Shown here: positions 11,878 to 24,475 of the stretch, piece by piece
How positions within the stretch are numbered: position 1 is the stretch's first letter
Layout: each line of letters starts with the position of its first letter
Origin: Mauremys mutica
Taxonomy: Eukaryota > Chordata > Testudines > Geoemydidae
Assembly (NCBI RefSeq): GCF_020497125.1
Contig: NC_059082.1
Span: 49,746,524-49,810,523 of the forward strand
Reading direction: 5' to 3'
Length of the DNA stretch: 64,000 bases
The notes under the pieces: generated by a model
What the model was told of the DNA's origin: nothing
The model's database searches: none
Seen by the model: the letters and a program-made list of their open reading frames with translations, nothing else
Translations under genes and position numbers: made by a program

Positions 11878-12989
11878 GGATTTGTACTGCTTCAACTAAC
11901 CTGATCCAATAAACCTGGCACAAGCCTCTGCATGGGCAAGGCCATAGAAACTTGAGCTCACTCTTACCAGGTGGCTCAAAAGGAGCTTTGACAAGTGTAA
12001 TCAGGACCCAAGGCCACAGATGCACCAACAAAGCAGCCCACTCATGCCTAGCTACCTAGCTAGATGAAACAAAACCCTAAGGGTATCAACCAAGTGTGCA
12101 AGGATGAACCCTGTTGATTGTCAGAGCTTCACAACTACAACAAAGAACACAAGGGGACTCACTCCAGGGCTTGGGGCAGTGAAGAATTGGGTGGGGGAAT
12201 CATCTACACACCAAGCGAGGGGGGTTAGCATGAGATACTTACTATGGGTATCTAACTGCTCCAGGATTCCTGCCTGGCCTCACATTGCTAGCACAGCATC
12301 CCAAGAGCGGGAACCACTTGAGATGGGTAGCTGTGGAGACAAGTGCCCTTCTAAATGGTATTCTTCTGCATTCTCATTTAACAACAGTGTTGACAGCCCA
12401 ATACAGAAAATAGCTGAATATGTTTCCTCCCCTTAAAACGCATGGCTGCGTGGGAGTGTCTGCTGGTGGGGTATGAGGGAGCGTGTTATCTCCCATGCCC
12501 AAAGCATCTCTGTCTTGATTCATTGTTTCAAACACTTTGCTCTCTAGCTTTAAGGAAAAGGCAGCCTTGGTTATTTTGTTCAAAAATGCCCATCTTCCTA
12601 CGCGCGATTCCCTTTTTTATGATTAATGCCAAGTTTAGAAATGTGAAAGGACTGCAGCTGGTGCATAGGTGGCTTCTTTGTTGTTCTCAGCTCTGAGCTG
12701 GCAGGTCCCTCCTCCCTTAGAATGAGAAGGAAATTTGGGCTCCTGTTCATATCAAGGGGGGCTCTCTCTTATGGCTTCTCTCATGGACTTTAACTCTCCT
12801 CTGCATGGCAGGACATTCAGCTGCCATGTTCATTCAGCTACGCGTGTCCCCCATACTGCTCCAAACAATGAAGCTTAATTGGTCTCTAAAGGACTCCCAC
12901 CCCCATTCCTGGGATGAAAGAGCAATTCATTTTCTAATTTCATTCAACTCTGCTTCTCCCACACTGCTCTACTGTAGCAATAATTCTGA

Positions 12990-13300
12990 AGGGACTGGTG
13001 TCTCCATAGCTCAGGGGATAGGTAATGAGTTATGGAGCCTGTCACCTCTGTCAAACTCTACAGAAGATGGTCATGACCAATGATTTTTATCTGATGAGAC
13101 CTGCAGTACCGATATGACTTTGTGGGTCAATGTCCAGTGGACAGGGGAGTGCATCACCATAAATGGCTCCTCATTCAGAAGAGATGCTAAAGACTGAGTG
13201 GCCTTTCTTTTCTTAGCAAGAGGCTCTCCCAAGACAGGGGTGAGTGACACTGGTAGGAAGCAGCAAAATAAGCCCATGCTAGACCTTTCTGAAGAGAAAT
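12990..13300 (+). repeat. Possible tRNA-derived SINE
   Basis: The segment contains TAGCTCAGGGG at about 13010, which fits a pol III A-box of a tRNA-derived SINE. No clear B-box or tail is visible. This is a weak call. Confidence 0.3.
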
Positions 13301-13779
13301 TCAGTTCCCCGGGCAATCACACCAGCACTAATTCACACATGCACCTACACACATAAAAAATTAGGTTAAAAAAAAGATATACTTCTAAGAAATTTAGTCC
13401 ATTTGTGACAATTGCTGAATAATCAGAACCTGGGCCAAACAGGTTTTAAATTGGACTGAAACTGAGATAATAGAAAAAGCTGCATTGGTTAAATGAAATA
13501 ATAATAATAAAAAAACCAGTGTTCCTATGGCAACCAATGCAGTAAAAGCCACACATTGCCAACACACTTAACACATTAAAAGCTGTAGAGAAACAAGTGA
13601 AACTCAAACTTCATTTTACCAATCTTAGCCAGAACTGCACAATCCCCAGACGAAACCAAGAGGCCTGGAAAAACCAGGTGCTCATGATCATTTGATGAGC
13701 TCCCCAGGCTTAGAGTCACTGTGGTCTACCACTCAGAGACCATAAGTAAATTCCTGGCCCCATGGAAGCCAATGGGAGT

Positions 13780-13935
13780 TTTGACATTGACTTCAAGGGG
13801 TGAGGATGACTATTTATTACTGGAATTGTGGTAGCACCCATGTGCCCCAGCCATAGACTGGGACCCACTGTGCTAGGCACGGTACAAACACAGAACCAAA
13901 AGAAGGTCCCTGGTCCAAGGAGCTGACAGCCTAAG
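13780..13935 (+). repeat. MIR/CORE-like interspersed repeat fragment
   Basis: It contains the block CACTGTGCTAGGCACGGTAC followed by AAACACAGAACCAAAAGAAG. The block recurs in shortened form near 22130, and a possible related end lies at the window's right edge. It looks like an old dispersed repeat. The family name is inferred from general resemblance only. Confidence 0.45.
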
Positions 13936-15555
13936 TAGTTCATCCTATGTTGGTACCAAAGAGTTCTGTCAGAAACAGCCCTCTTGGATCTCCTGCCCCG
14001 TTAGCTAGGAAGGGGTTAGAGACATACCCCAGTTCCCAACCTCCCTCAATAAGGAGTGAGAGAGAAAAAAAGGAGAGTTGCCTTAAACAGATGACTACAC
14101 AAATTCTGGGTGAGATTCACCACACTGCAGCGTAGCCAGGTCCAGGCCTACGTACCACCTAAGTCCAACTGAAGCTGGCCCACTCCCCAGGGGCGGCATT
14201 TCAGCCTCTGAGCTGGGTGGCTGATAAGACACAAAATGTGACCTGGCTTGGCGGGTGACGCAAGGATTAGGCAAGGCTGAATGCAGCTCTCAGTTGTGAG
14301 ATGTGAGAGGCTGAGGAGCGTGCAATAAGCCACCACATATGCTTTGGAGCTTCTTTCTCCGCAGAAACCTCCACTCTGTGATCAGAGGTAGCAGAAGGGG
14401 CAGGAGGGTTGACCGAACTTCCTTGTCTTGTGTCCCATCAGCAGACAGACAGGGAATGGCGACAGAAATTGCTGGCTCTTGCTGGGGGGTGACGAGCTGC
14501 TTGCTCCAGGAAATATTTGACTGCAAAGCAAGGAAGTGGCCAGCAGGGCAGCTGAATTAACTCGGCGCATGGCAGCAATGCAACACAGACATCCCTGCTC
14601 TCCCACGTCCACACCCAAACCGCACAGTCTGCCTGAGATGCCGCTCCTCCCATACACCCCACTCTATGTACCGCTTGGGCCTCCTCTCTCTGGCCCCATG
14701 CTTCCTCCCCCTTTACAACACTGCACCTCTCTGTTGGAATTACTTCCCATTCTCTTCTTGACCAGCTGCACACAGCATCAGAAGGTACAAGGGACCAGGG
14801 TCAATTGTCTGAGCTTAGCAGAGCCCAGGAGTTACCCCCTCCATGTGCCCCAGAGGCACAACATCCCCCCAAAGGGGGCAGAGACACAGGGGGCTATAGA
14901 CCTGCCCCTTGTTCCCGTGCTATGAAGGATGGTGCAGACTACACACTCCTTGTGTGAGATGGTGCCTCCCTGAGATTTGTCAGCCAGGGGCAATGCAGCT
15001 ATGCACTGCCCTTTATGCAGCACCACACAGCATCTGCTGGGGACTCCCCAAGCTGAGGGTACCCAGAGGGGTTTCCGCTCCCTTTGTCCCACCTGAACAG
15101 CTAAATCTCATCTGAAAACTTTCATAACGTCAAATGTCACTGCTGGGCAGAGACCAGGGCTAAATGCCATCACCTAGCCCATTATGTAGCAGAAGAGTTC
15201 CCACAGTGTTGTGATACACTGAGCTTTCTGGCAAAGACTGTGCAGCCTTAACTTTAGCAGCTGCTCCTTGCCATCATTCCAAGGCCGACTTGCCTTGTTC
15301 ATTCTCTGCAACTGTCCCCTACCAAACTGTCCCTCCATGTACTCCTGTTAAGCCTCCCTCTAGCGCAGATCTGCTCTCTCCCTCTGCCAGCAGTCAACTC
15401 CAAACCCTCATCCCTGCTGTCACCATGAGCAGCTATTGACTCCACATTCCTGTTCAGAGGTACCCACTAGGGACTTATTTCTACTCCCAGTGTTCAGAGA
15501 CTTGTAAAATCCCTCTGACCCCTTGTAAATCAGACTCTTGCTCTACTGGCCAGAC

Positions 15556-16713
15556 CCCAGTGTGACGTTGCAGTTTATAGGATTTTATAAATATATGCTA
15601 ATGAGTGAATATAATGTAACTGGAATATGCTTCAGGGAAAAGGTCTCTTGTAAAGTATCATTATGAAGTTTATAATCTACTGAGCGTGGTCATCCTATTT
15701 GTATAAATGTATCACTCTTGTATCTGAAACTAGAAATATGAAATATAACTCTGAAGGCCTATTGTAATTATGCAAAGTGTGGGCCATTAATGGTGGTTTG
15801 GAATCTTGATGGCTCCCATCAACCAGGACAATTGACTGTGGATGGCTCTGTTTGCAGGCAAGCCTTCCTGTGAGTCAGGCTGGGAGGAATGAAGGCTTGA
15901 AGTCTTTCAGTGACATGTGATCATGTCACCTGAACTGGAATCCATCTTTAACCTGGTGTCTTTCCATTGAGAAGGAGGGGGTGGGAACCCAGAGAGGGGC
16001 AAAGGATTCCCGCCTTATGCAAAAGATGGGTGGAAGAGAACAAAGGGGCAGCCATCATGAAGAATCCCCTAGCTACCACCTGAGCTGGAACAAGAGCTGT
16101 ACCAGGGGAAAGAATTGTGCCCAGGCCTGGAAGGTGTCCACTTTGAGGAAAAAAAACTTACTCTAAGGGTGAGATTATCTGTATTCAGTTTGATTAGACA
16201 GAGATTTGCGTGTTTTATTTTATTTTGCTTGGTAACTTACTTTGTTCTGTCTGTTACTATTTGGAACCACTTAAATCCTACTTTCTGTATTTAATAAAAT
16301 CATTTTTTACTTATTAATTAACCCAGAGTATGTGTTAATACCTGGGTGGGCAAACAGCTGTGCATATCTCTCTATCAGTGTTATAGAGGGCAAACAATTT
16401 ATGAGTTTACCCTGTATAAGCTTTCTACAGGGTAAAACAGATTTATTTGGGTTTAGACCCAATTGGGAGTTGGGCATCTGTGTGTTAGAGACAGGTACAA
16501 TTCTGTAAGTTGCTTTCAGTTAAGCCTGCGGCTGTTAGGGGACATGGTTCAGACCTGGGTCTGGGTTTGCAGCAGGCTAGCGGGTCTGGCTCAAACCAGG
16601 CAGGGCACTGAAGTCCCAGTCTGGCAGGGCAGGAAAGCAGGGGCAGAAGTAGTCTTGGCACATCAGGTGGCAGCTCCCAAGGGGGGTTCTGTGATCCAAC
16701 CCATCACACCCAG
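15556..16713 (+). mobile_element. Solo LTR with 5-bp target duplication
   Basis: A 1148-bp LTR (15561-16708) begins TGTGACG and ends CATCACA. It is flanked on both sides by CCCAG (15556-15560 and 16709-16713), a perfect 5-bp target duplication. An AATAAA signal lies at 16293-16298, which fixes the plus orientation. No internal retroviral or Gypsy genes are present, so it is a solo LTR left by LTR-LTR recombination. A truncated copy lies on the other strand at 18591. The family is not named. Confidence 0.85.
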
Positions 16714-17479
16714 TGAAACAGCTCCTAAGCCTGCTATAGACTTTAAAAGGCCAGCCCTGCTGCTAGGGTACCCTGGCTGGCATCGTAAACTTTTTAAACT
16801 TTGTAAACTTCGCCTGCTAAAAAGTTAAATGCACGAATCTAAAGGAAACTGGCTATAGGGAGGGCTATGGCCTGCTGGAAACTGATACCCTAAACCAGGG
16901 CTCCCACTTGGGGAGCATAGCTCCGGTCTGCCGCCCTTCCCTCCCATATCTGCCCCCATTACATCTCCCAACAGACCCCAATCCCTTTCCTCTGACCCCG
17001 CTTGCTGCTGTCCCACCCCACTGTACCCCCACGCCATCACAAACCCCAATCCCTGCCTTCCACCTACTCCCATCATACCCCCAGCCCATCACAGACCCCA
17101 ATCCCCATCACTCACCCATTACTATGACACCCTTACCCCCTTCACAGACCCCACAGGCATCTCTGATGGATTGCAACCTTGTGGTGGTGGAGAGGCTTGC
17201 GTGGGCTAAAGACCCTCAGAGCTACATTTTCCAGAGCTTTCATATTTCTGGTAGAGTCCCCCTTGGCAAGCAGGTGTGAGGCAAAGCTCCTGACTAACCA
17301 CAGTCCAAACTTCACAAGACCCCAACAGTGGATCAGGTGCTTATAGAGGCCCTTTTAATATTCTGTGGCTGTGTAGGCAGATGAGGGCTGTCTTGGACCC
17401 CCTTCCACTGAGTCAGGGTTTTCCTCCTGCCGAGTCTCCTGTGGTCACTGCCTATGCACTGTTTTCCCCATGTTAAAAG
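16714..17479. other. Pyrimidine-rich spacer, possibly 5' part of the following LINE
   Basis: 16900-17160 is C-rich and of low complexity with repeated ATCACAGACCCCAATCC words. The part after about 17160 may be the degenerate 5' portion of the LINE that becomes readable at 17480, but I cannot show that. Confidence 0.35.
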
Positions 17480-18590
17480 ATTTTATGTGCAGGCCTCTTC
17501 CAAAGGGCTCACACCCGCCCAAAGCCCTGTGGCGATGGAGAAGTGGTGGTGAAGACAGGAGTAGTGATCTTTGCGAGTCTTCAGGTCACAAATCTGCATG
17601 CAGGTGGCAGCCATGTGATGGTCATCTTGGTACAAATCATTGTTGGACAGACTATCGATTAGTAAGATCAGTCATGTACCTGCAGCTCACTCCACCACAC
17701 CGCAAACATCCAAAGACTAAGCAAAAGCTGTACAACGTCAAAGCACTTCAGGACCAAGCCAACTGCGAGATGTTCCAGCAACATTTGTCTGAGAAACTCT
17801 CTAACTTGCCTGATAACATCACTGACATTCAAGGGCACTGGGAGCAACTTAAAAATACCATTCACAGTGCATGTTCTGAAACCATAGGATATTCCACTCA
17901 TCGGCACCAAGACTGGCTTGATGAAAACAACGAGGAAATCCTAGCATTAATTCAACAGAAAAGAACTGCATTCTGTGACTAGCAAAATGATTCCTCTAAC
18001 CAATGAAAACGTGAGGCTTATCACCTGCTCAAAGCCAAAGTCCAAAGGAGGCTACAGTGACATTAAAAATAAGTTGTGGCCAGAGAAGGCCTCTGAGATC
18101 CAGGATTTCATAGACCAGGATGACATAAGAAGCTTCTTTCAAGTAACAAAAGCTATATATGGGACAATCTCCAAAGGCCCAACTCCCTTATGTTCCCAGG
18201 ATGGCTCCACATTCCTCAAGGACAATATGGCCATTAAACAACGCTGGAAGGAGCACTTTAAGAGCCTACTAAACCACGAATCCATGGACTCTGAAGACAC
18301 CATCGAGTCTGTTCAACAATGCTTGGCAATGGAACACCTTGCTGATCCCCCATCTTCTGAGGAAGTCCGGTGTGCCATAACCCAGACCAAAAAAAAATCA
18401 CAAGATACCAGGCCCAGAGGGCATCCCAGCTGAGGTTTGTAGAGCTGGTAGAACAGCACAAACTTTGCCAACTTCTCAACAAAATCTGGACCTTTGAAGA
18501 AATTCTACCAGACTTTAAGAATACCAACATTGTTACAATATTCAAGAAATGGGACAAATCTTTGTGCGGGAACTACAGAGGTATTGCCCT
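17480..18590 (+). mobile_element. Non-LTR retrotransposon (LINE) relic, endonuclease end to RT start
   Basis: Plus-strand frames resemble an endonuclease/RT polyprotein of a LINE that is not CR1. They show GTNHCWTDYRLVRSV (end of the endonuclease), HQDWLDENNEEILALIQQKR (linker), RWKEHFKSLLNHESM, and VTIFKK then GNYRGIAL from the start of the RT domain. Stops and frameshifts separate the frames 17470-17982, 17975-18433 and 18370-18590. RT motifs after GNYRGI are missing because an LTR fragment begins at 18591. The ORF resumes near 19232. The clade is undetermined. Confidence 0.8.
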
Positions 18591-19222
18591 TGTGATGGGT
18601 TGGATTACAGAAACCCCCTTGGGGCTGACAACTGATGTGCCAAGACCACTTCTGCCCCTGTCTTCCCTGCCAGCTTGGGACTCCAGAACCCTACCTGGTT
18701 GTGCCAGACACACATGCCATCCACAAACAGAGACTCAGGTCTGAACCACATCCCACAAACTGCAGGCTTAACTGAAAGCAGCTTAAGAAGTGTTCCTGTC
18801 TGTAACACTCAGGTGCCCAACTCCCAATGGGGTTCAAACCCCAAATAAATCCGTTTTACCCTGTATAAAGCTTATACAGGGTAAACTCATAAATTGTTCG
18901 CCCTCTATAACACTCATAGAGAGATATACACAGCTGTTTCCCCCCCCCCAAGTTTTAATACATACTCTGGGTTAATTAATAAGTAAAAAGTGATTTTATT
19001 AAATACAGAAAGTAGGATTTAAGTGGTTCCAAGTAGTAACAGACAGAACAAAGTGACTTACCCAGCAAAATAAAATAGAACATGCAAGTCTATGCCTAAT
19101 ACAGTAAGAAAACTGAATACAGATAAAACCTCACCCTCAGAGGTGTTCCAGTAAGCTTCCTTTTACAGACTAGTCTCCTTCTAGTCTGGGTCCAGCAATC
19201 ACTCACACCCCTTGCTGTCCTT
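18591..19222 (-). mobile_element. Truncated LTR inside the LINE
   Basis: The reverse complement of this segment matches the LTR at 15561-16708, from its CATCACA end (18591) back through the AATAAA region and the shared TTACTTATTAATTAACCCAG word. The similarity fades near 19150-19222, so the 5' half of the LTR is missing. The missing LTR half and the missing LINE middle point to a deletion across the right junction. Confidence 0.8.
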
Positions 19223-19231
19223 TGTTCCAGA

Positions 19232-19830
19232 TGACATCTCAAGCGGCTGGAGTGGTTCCAGCAGCACTGCCTCAGGAGGATTCTCAGGATCAGCTGGGAA
19301 GATCGATGCACTAACATCAGCGTTCTCTCTGCAGCCAACATCAGCAGTATAGAGCCACAGGTCATAAAACACCAACTGTGCTGGGCTGGCCACTGTGTAT
19401 GTATGCCTGACACTCGCCTCTGAAGCAAGTACTCTTCTCTCAGTTAAGTTAGGGAAGAAGGGCTCACCGAGGTCAGCAGCAGCACTTCAAAGACATACTG
19501 AAAGTACACCTTAAAAAGGGAGGCATCGATCCAGCAAACTGGGAAGACTTGGCACGGAACAGAGCACAGTGGCGCCACACCATACACCAAGCCACAGCTC
19601 ATTTTGAGGAGAACAGTTGTGCTCAAAAGACAAGAGAAGCGACAAAGGAGGGAAGATAGGGCACAACACTCTAGCCAACCTCGTCTCCTCCAAGATCACA
19701 CCGTCACTTCTATGGGAAAATCTGCAGGGCACGAATTGGGCTCCTCAGCCACTTAAAAACCCACCAACGAATGCCCTTGGCAGACATCATCCTCGCATCG
19801 AGGGACTGCTGAAGAAGATCGTACCCCCCC
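19232..19830 (+). mobile_element. LINE relic, C-terminal end of the same element
   Basis: The plus strand reads LEWFQQHCLRRILRISWEDR, IEPQVIKHQLCWAGHC and, after a stop, HLKKGGIDPANWEDLARNRA, the conserved C-terminal region of this LINE type. Together with 17480-18590 it forms one element that has lost the middle of its RT domain. Internal stops are present. Confidence 0.8.
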
Positions 19831-22094
19831 AAGACTCCAATCCTCGTCCCTACCTGCTGCTATTGTACCTCCACCCCCTCACGGACCCTGTTTTCAGGGA
19901 AGATCCTGTCTGCAATGAGCATGGTTCAGCCCAGGACAAAGCAGGACTTTCCCTGCAATTGGAGCTCTGGGCCAGGCTGGGAGTAGAACTGAAAGTAAAT
20001 TGCCCCTCTCTTCTGTGCTCTCAGAGCCCCCATCGCTGGGAGGAGGAAGCTGCCTCACTTCTGTACACAGGGGAGAAGAACCAGATGAAAGGGGAAGCAG
20101 GAGAAGGAGGTTGAGACAAAGAGCTGGAGAGGAGAATAGGACTGAAGGCGGGGTAGAAGGAAACAGATTGGAGTTGGAGCGGGAGGGGAGACAGCCTGTC
20201 TGGGCAAGGAAACTGGGACTGTGAATCAGTAGGGTGGGGTTGGTAAGGCTGTGAGAGGGGAGTGGAGACAGATCTGACAAGGAACCGATGTATTGGGGAA
20301 GAACTGGGACTGGTTGGGCAAATTGCTAGGCATGGGTGATAGTGGATGAGAAACCCAGGGAAGGAGATTGGGGCTGGGAGCCAGTGGGGACATGGAACAT
20401 GGAGGCCAGGGAGGGAGAGTACAGACAGAGCAGATGAAGAGCAGAGAGGGGTGGGGGGAGGGAACTGGAACAGTTGGTCAAAAAGCCTGGGATTGGGATT
20501 ATGAATTTGAGGATTGGAGACTGGGACTGGCTAGGTGAGGAGAATGGGGCTGGGACAAGGAGCCAGGAGTGGGGAAGAGACAAGATTAGGACTTTTTTTT
20601 AAACATAGGAAATTACACACAAAAACTACACTAAAATAACACGATTAAGGTTCCAAAGAGAAGCACTCAAAAGCTAGGAAATGCCAGAATTAAGGTTGCC
20701 CGTGCAATCTTAACTCAGCCCCATTGTGTTTATGCATTATGATCAGGCTTGGGAGGATTAGATTTTTATCGGTCAATATCAATAAATGTCGATTTCACTG
20801 TGCACACACGAACCAATGAAAGAATATTTCCATCAATAATAAAACATTACAGAGGCAAAGTAAGAAAAATGGTGCTTGAAAAGCACCATAGAGTATGATT
20901 TAAAGCTATTTACTTTGTATATTTTGACATATGATATTGACAGTTTGTGTTATTTAAGGGTTATAAAGCTTTAACTCTTTGCATCTCATCGTCTATTGTC
21001 ATTAGTTATTGTCTGACCCCTCTCAGTTTCCCACAACTGTGAAAACTGAAATCAATAGAAATTGTAAACAAATGTTAAAAAATAAACATCAGTATTAGCC
21101 GTCGAAATTATAACAAAATAAAAATTGACTTCTGCTGAGAGCAATTAGGATACAATTTTTATCTGCATGATCACAAGTTATTTTTAACACGAGATCCCTG
21201 CCTCTTTCAGTGTGCAGAATGGATGCCGCTCAGTTAATGAACAGCAATTCGTTATTCTGTTTTCTATTCATTGTTCACGTTTGTGGCCTCAGGCCTTACT
21301 TGCTGCACCCTCTTCAAACCCTACTATTAAAACAGAATTATTGATTTCCCGATGAGCTTTCCTATGCTGCACATCACTGTAGTATCTGAGTACTTTACAA
21401 ACATAAATTATCTCCCCGTGAGACATGGTGGTGGGATTTGCCCCATTTTACAGATGAGATTCAGAGGCAGAGAGAGATTAGGGTCAAAAGTATTCAATCA
21501 CTTTGGGTACACAATTTGAGATGCCAAGGACACGATTTTCAGAGTACTTAGCTGTATATAGCACTTTCCACGCTCAAAGCAAAGCTCCCATTGGCTGTGA
21601 GTGCTCAGCACTTCTGCAAATCAGACCTCAAGGCCTCAGGTTGGGCAACCAGAAAATGAGAAACACACAATTAGTGACTGTCTGTGAAAAGTTTGGTTTA
21701 AGTGACTTGCCCAGCGTCACACAGGAACTCTTTGTCAGAAACAAGGTTAGAATCCAATTCTCCAGGGAAGCATTCAGCTGACTTCACCATGAGGCCATCC
21801 TTTCTCTTCAGTCTCCTGCCTCATTTGCTACACACCTTCCAGCTTCTGCAACAAATGAAGCATGGCTCCTACTGGCAACAGTCTCCTTCACCAGACAACC
21901 CTGAATCATCTCCAGAGCGGGTCCAGCCCATGCACTGAATGAGGGGCTAGTCTGTGATCATGTAATGAAAGACAGTATCATAATGCATGTGCTCAAGGGG
22001 GCCCAACTAAGATTAGGCAAGAAACCTTAATTCAGGCATTTCTGAACCTTGCAGTGCTTGATTTTGCAACCTTAATGTAGCTTTTTGTAATTAC
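19831..22094. other. Unassigned; G-rich low-complexity part
   Basis: 20000-20590 is purine-rich with loosely repeated GGGACTGG/GGGGCTGG words on the plus strand. 20600-21350 is AT-rich. 21385-21785 holds MIR-like pieces, annotated separately. No gene is seen. Confidence 0.45.
21385..21785 (+). repeat. MIR/CORE-like SINE fragments
   Basis: It contains CCCCATTTTACAGATGAGA and, further on, GTGACTTGCCCAGCGTCACA, both typical words of the MIR core and its neighbourhood. The two words are separated more widely than in an intact MIR, so the piece is rearranged or interrupted. Confidence 0.5.
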
Positions 22095-22620
22095 TGATAC
22101 TACAAGCCCCAACCAAGACTGAGGATTCATTGTGCTCAGCACTGTACATCCACATAGTGAGAGTTTACAATGGAAACAGACAAGAGTCAGGAGAAAGGAA
22201 ATGTTATTAGCCCCCTGTTACAGCTGGGGAACAGGGAGATTTAGGCATGTATATATTATACTTACAGGTTGTGCTTACAGCTCACCTTTAATTGAGCTAC
22301 CTTGGGTCCTGGAGCAGTGAAGCCATGAAAGCACAGGTGTCAGTGTGAGCTGTACAAGTCCACCTGGAACCCTGTGTAATTACTGGTGGGGCTAGTCTGT
22401 GCTGCTGCATCTTCACTGCTCCGGGACCCGAGCTAGCTAGATTAAAGCTAGCTCAGGGATTTCTACACGAGTTGAAATTGCACCTTGTGATTATAGTATA
22501 GGCATATCTTCAGTGACTTGACCAAGGTCCCACAGGGAGTCTGTGACAGAGACTGGAAATGATCCAAGCTCTTTCAAGTCCCAGTCCACCACCTTACTCA
22601 CAAGACCATCCTTCCTCTCA
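22095..22620 (+). repeat. MIR-like repeat interrupted by a small element
   Basis: The left part has CATTGTGCTCAGCACTGTAC and TTACAGCTGGGGAACAGGGA. The right part has GTGACTTGACCAAGGTCCCA at about 22515. In an unbroken copy these would be nearly adjacent. Here 22224-22507 separates them. Confidence 0.5.
22224..22507. mobile_element. Small inverted-repeat element inside the MIR-like repeat
   Basis: About 280 bp. It has ATGTATATATTATAC at the left and GATTATAGTATAGGCATATC at the right, roughly inverse to each other. The interior has the pair AGCTAGCTAGATTAAAGCTA and GGGTCCTGGAGCAGTGAAG (inverse of CTTCACTGCTCCGGGACCC). No coding capacity. Probably a MITE. Confidence 0.45.
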
Positions 22621-24228
22621 TGTTGTCTTTCCCTTCCCATCTAACTCCTCCTCCTTACCTTACTGCCTTTCCTTCCCGTTCACAATGTATCCCATTCCTC
22701 TCTTTCTTCCCCAGTGCCCAGAACTTTGCCAATAAAGGGGCGGGGGTGGGAGGAAAGAGATTACAGTGTTAACTCAGCTTCACCCATCAGTGGATGAATG
22801 TCCCTCCTGAGTGATTCTCACCCACCGAAGAAAACATTAAATGTAATGTGTGTGTGCTGGTATTGTCGTTGTCTTTATTATAATGTCTGAATTATAGAAG
22901 AAATGCAAATGAATGTCCCTCACAGAAATACAGCAGCGTTGTTATGACGGAATGTGACGCTTTCAAGGGGTAAATACCCATTTCCAGATCCTTTAAAATG
23001 CCAGGGTTTTAGAAGATAATAATTCAACAATAAAACTTCACTCTAAGCCAAAACTGTGGAAGTTCTTAGCCTAGGAACAAACATTCTGTCTTTAAAAGAC
23101 AGGCAAAAGCTATCGAGAGCAGTACTGATGTAATGAATATTGCAAGGCAAAACAAACAAAAAGGGCTTTAAAAAGTACTTCCAAATGTTTTCTTCTGAGC
23201 TGTAGCTAAAAAATGAGTTATATAAGAGTATAAGGCTTCAGTGTGAACCTCATCTAAGAATTGTGTAGACCTGAGAACAGATAAGGAAGAATACTGTCAC
23301 ACCGCCAAGTATCAGCAGCTAAACTACATAAGACTCACATCAGATATAAGAGGTGTGTGACTAAATTGTGCTCAGAAATAACCAAGCGCCTCTACAGTTC
23401 AAATTCCTAAGAGCAAGCTCCAGTCTGTCTAGATCTTACTATCTACGGGAGTTACTCTGGCACTGCACTATATTTATTTAGACTATATCTGTAATGCCCT
23501 TAGCATGCCCTGCCTCTCAAAGATTTTTCTTAATTACTTATGGAGCACATAAATGCACATTTGCTTTACAAACCAAACCAAGACAGATTCCCTGCAATCT
23601 AGGATCCAGATCCTGCACTTGGGAGAGGAAAGAGGAAGAGAGAACCACATTTGACAGATGCATGTGACATTGCTTAAATCTCTGTAAGGGGCTCAGGTAC
23701 CACAGTGATGGGCACAGAACAGAATGCAGCCTGTGCAGAGGTAGGAACACAAGAGTCCATATGTGTGGGTGTGGCTGCAGGATTGAGGAGCAAGAGCAAA
23801 GGGGAGGAGATGAGAATGCATATCCTATTCCAACAAGGAGAATCCAATTGTGTCAGATGCTGAATACTCCCTGACAAGTCCATAGCACCCCCTGCTCACG
23901 CTGACTCCAAGGAGTACCCCGCAGAATCAGGCATGTATTGCACAGCCTCGCTAGGCCAGACAGTGCTTTGTCAAAGAGACTGTATCTGAAACAGCAATAA
24001 TGTCAGTGGCAGCAAGTTGGGGTAAAAGTCAATCTGGACAGCAGTGATGCTGGCTATGTGTCACAGCCATGAAGCTGTACCTGTCAAATGCAGCTTTGTT
24101 TGTATGTGTAACACAAATCCCCAGACAACTCGCAAAGAATCTTACACAGGACAGCAGGATGCAAATTAACTTGCGTCGTGTCTTATGATTGGCTAGGTCA
24201 TGGTCTGATATCACAGCCCATTCAGTGA
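22621..24228. other. No recognised feature
   Basis: Unassigned DNA up to the left boundary of DIRS copy 1. No gene, RNA or repeat that I can support. Confidence 0.45.
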
Positions 24229-24440
24229 AAAAGACGGTTACTCACCTGTAGTAACTGTTGTTCTTCGAGATGTGTTGCTCCTATCCATTCCAGTTAGGTG
24301 TGCGCGCCGCGCGTGCACGGCATCTCGGAACTTTTTTACCCTAGCAACCCCGGCGGGCCGGCTGGGTGCCCCCTGGAGTGGCGCCGCTATGGCGCTGAAT
24401 ATATACCCCAGCCGGCCCGTCTGCTCCTCAGTTCCTTCTT
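24229..24440 (-). repeat. DIRS copy 1, 3' inverted terminal repeat
   Basis: Inverse of 30209-30387 over about 180 bp, from AAGAAGGAACTGAGGAGC inward to the CTCCTATCCATTCCAG block, plus about 32 extra outer bases (AAAAGACGGTTACTCACC). The longer 3' repeat is what a DIRS internal complementary region requires. It includes the same TATATA core as the 5' repeat. Confidence 0.9.
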
Positions 24441-24475
24441 GCCGGCTACTCCGACAGTGGGGAAGGAGGGCGGGT

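Larger units (their letters stand above)
11878..15555. other. Mostly unassigned spacer
   Basis: Apart from two possible SINE-like pieces listed separately (12990-13300 and 13780-13935) I recognise nothing. The 129-codon frame at 14536-14925 is proline/leucine-rich with no domain and overlaps frames of similar length on the other strand, so I do not call it a gene. Confidence 0.45.

Noticed and set aside
14536..14925. Possible host exon of 129 codons
   Set aside because: No domain, no conserved motif and competing frames on the other strand; nothing supports splicing.
20000..20590. Tandem repeat
   Set aside because: GGGACTGG-type words recur, but spacing is irregular and I cannot define a unit; left as low-complexity DNA.
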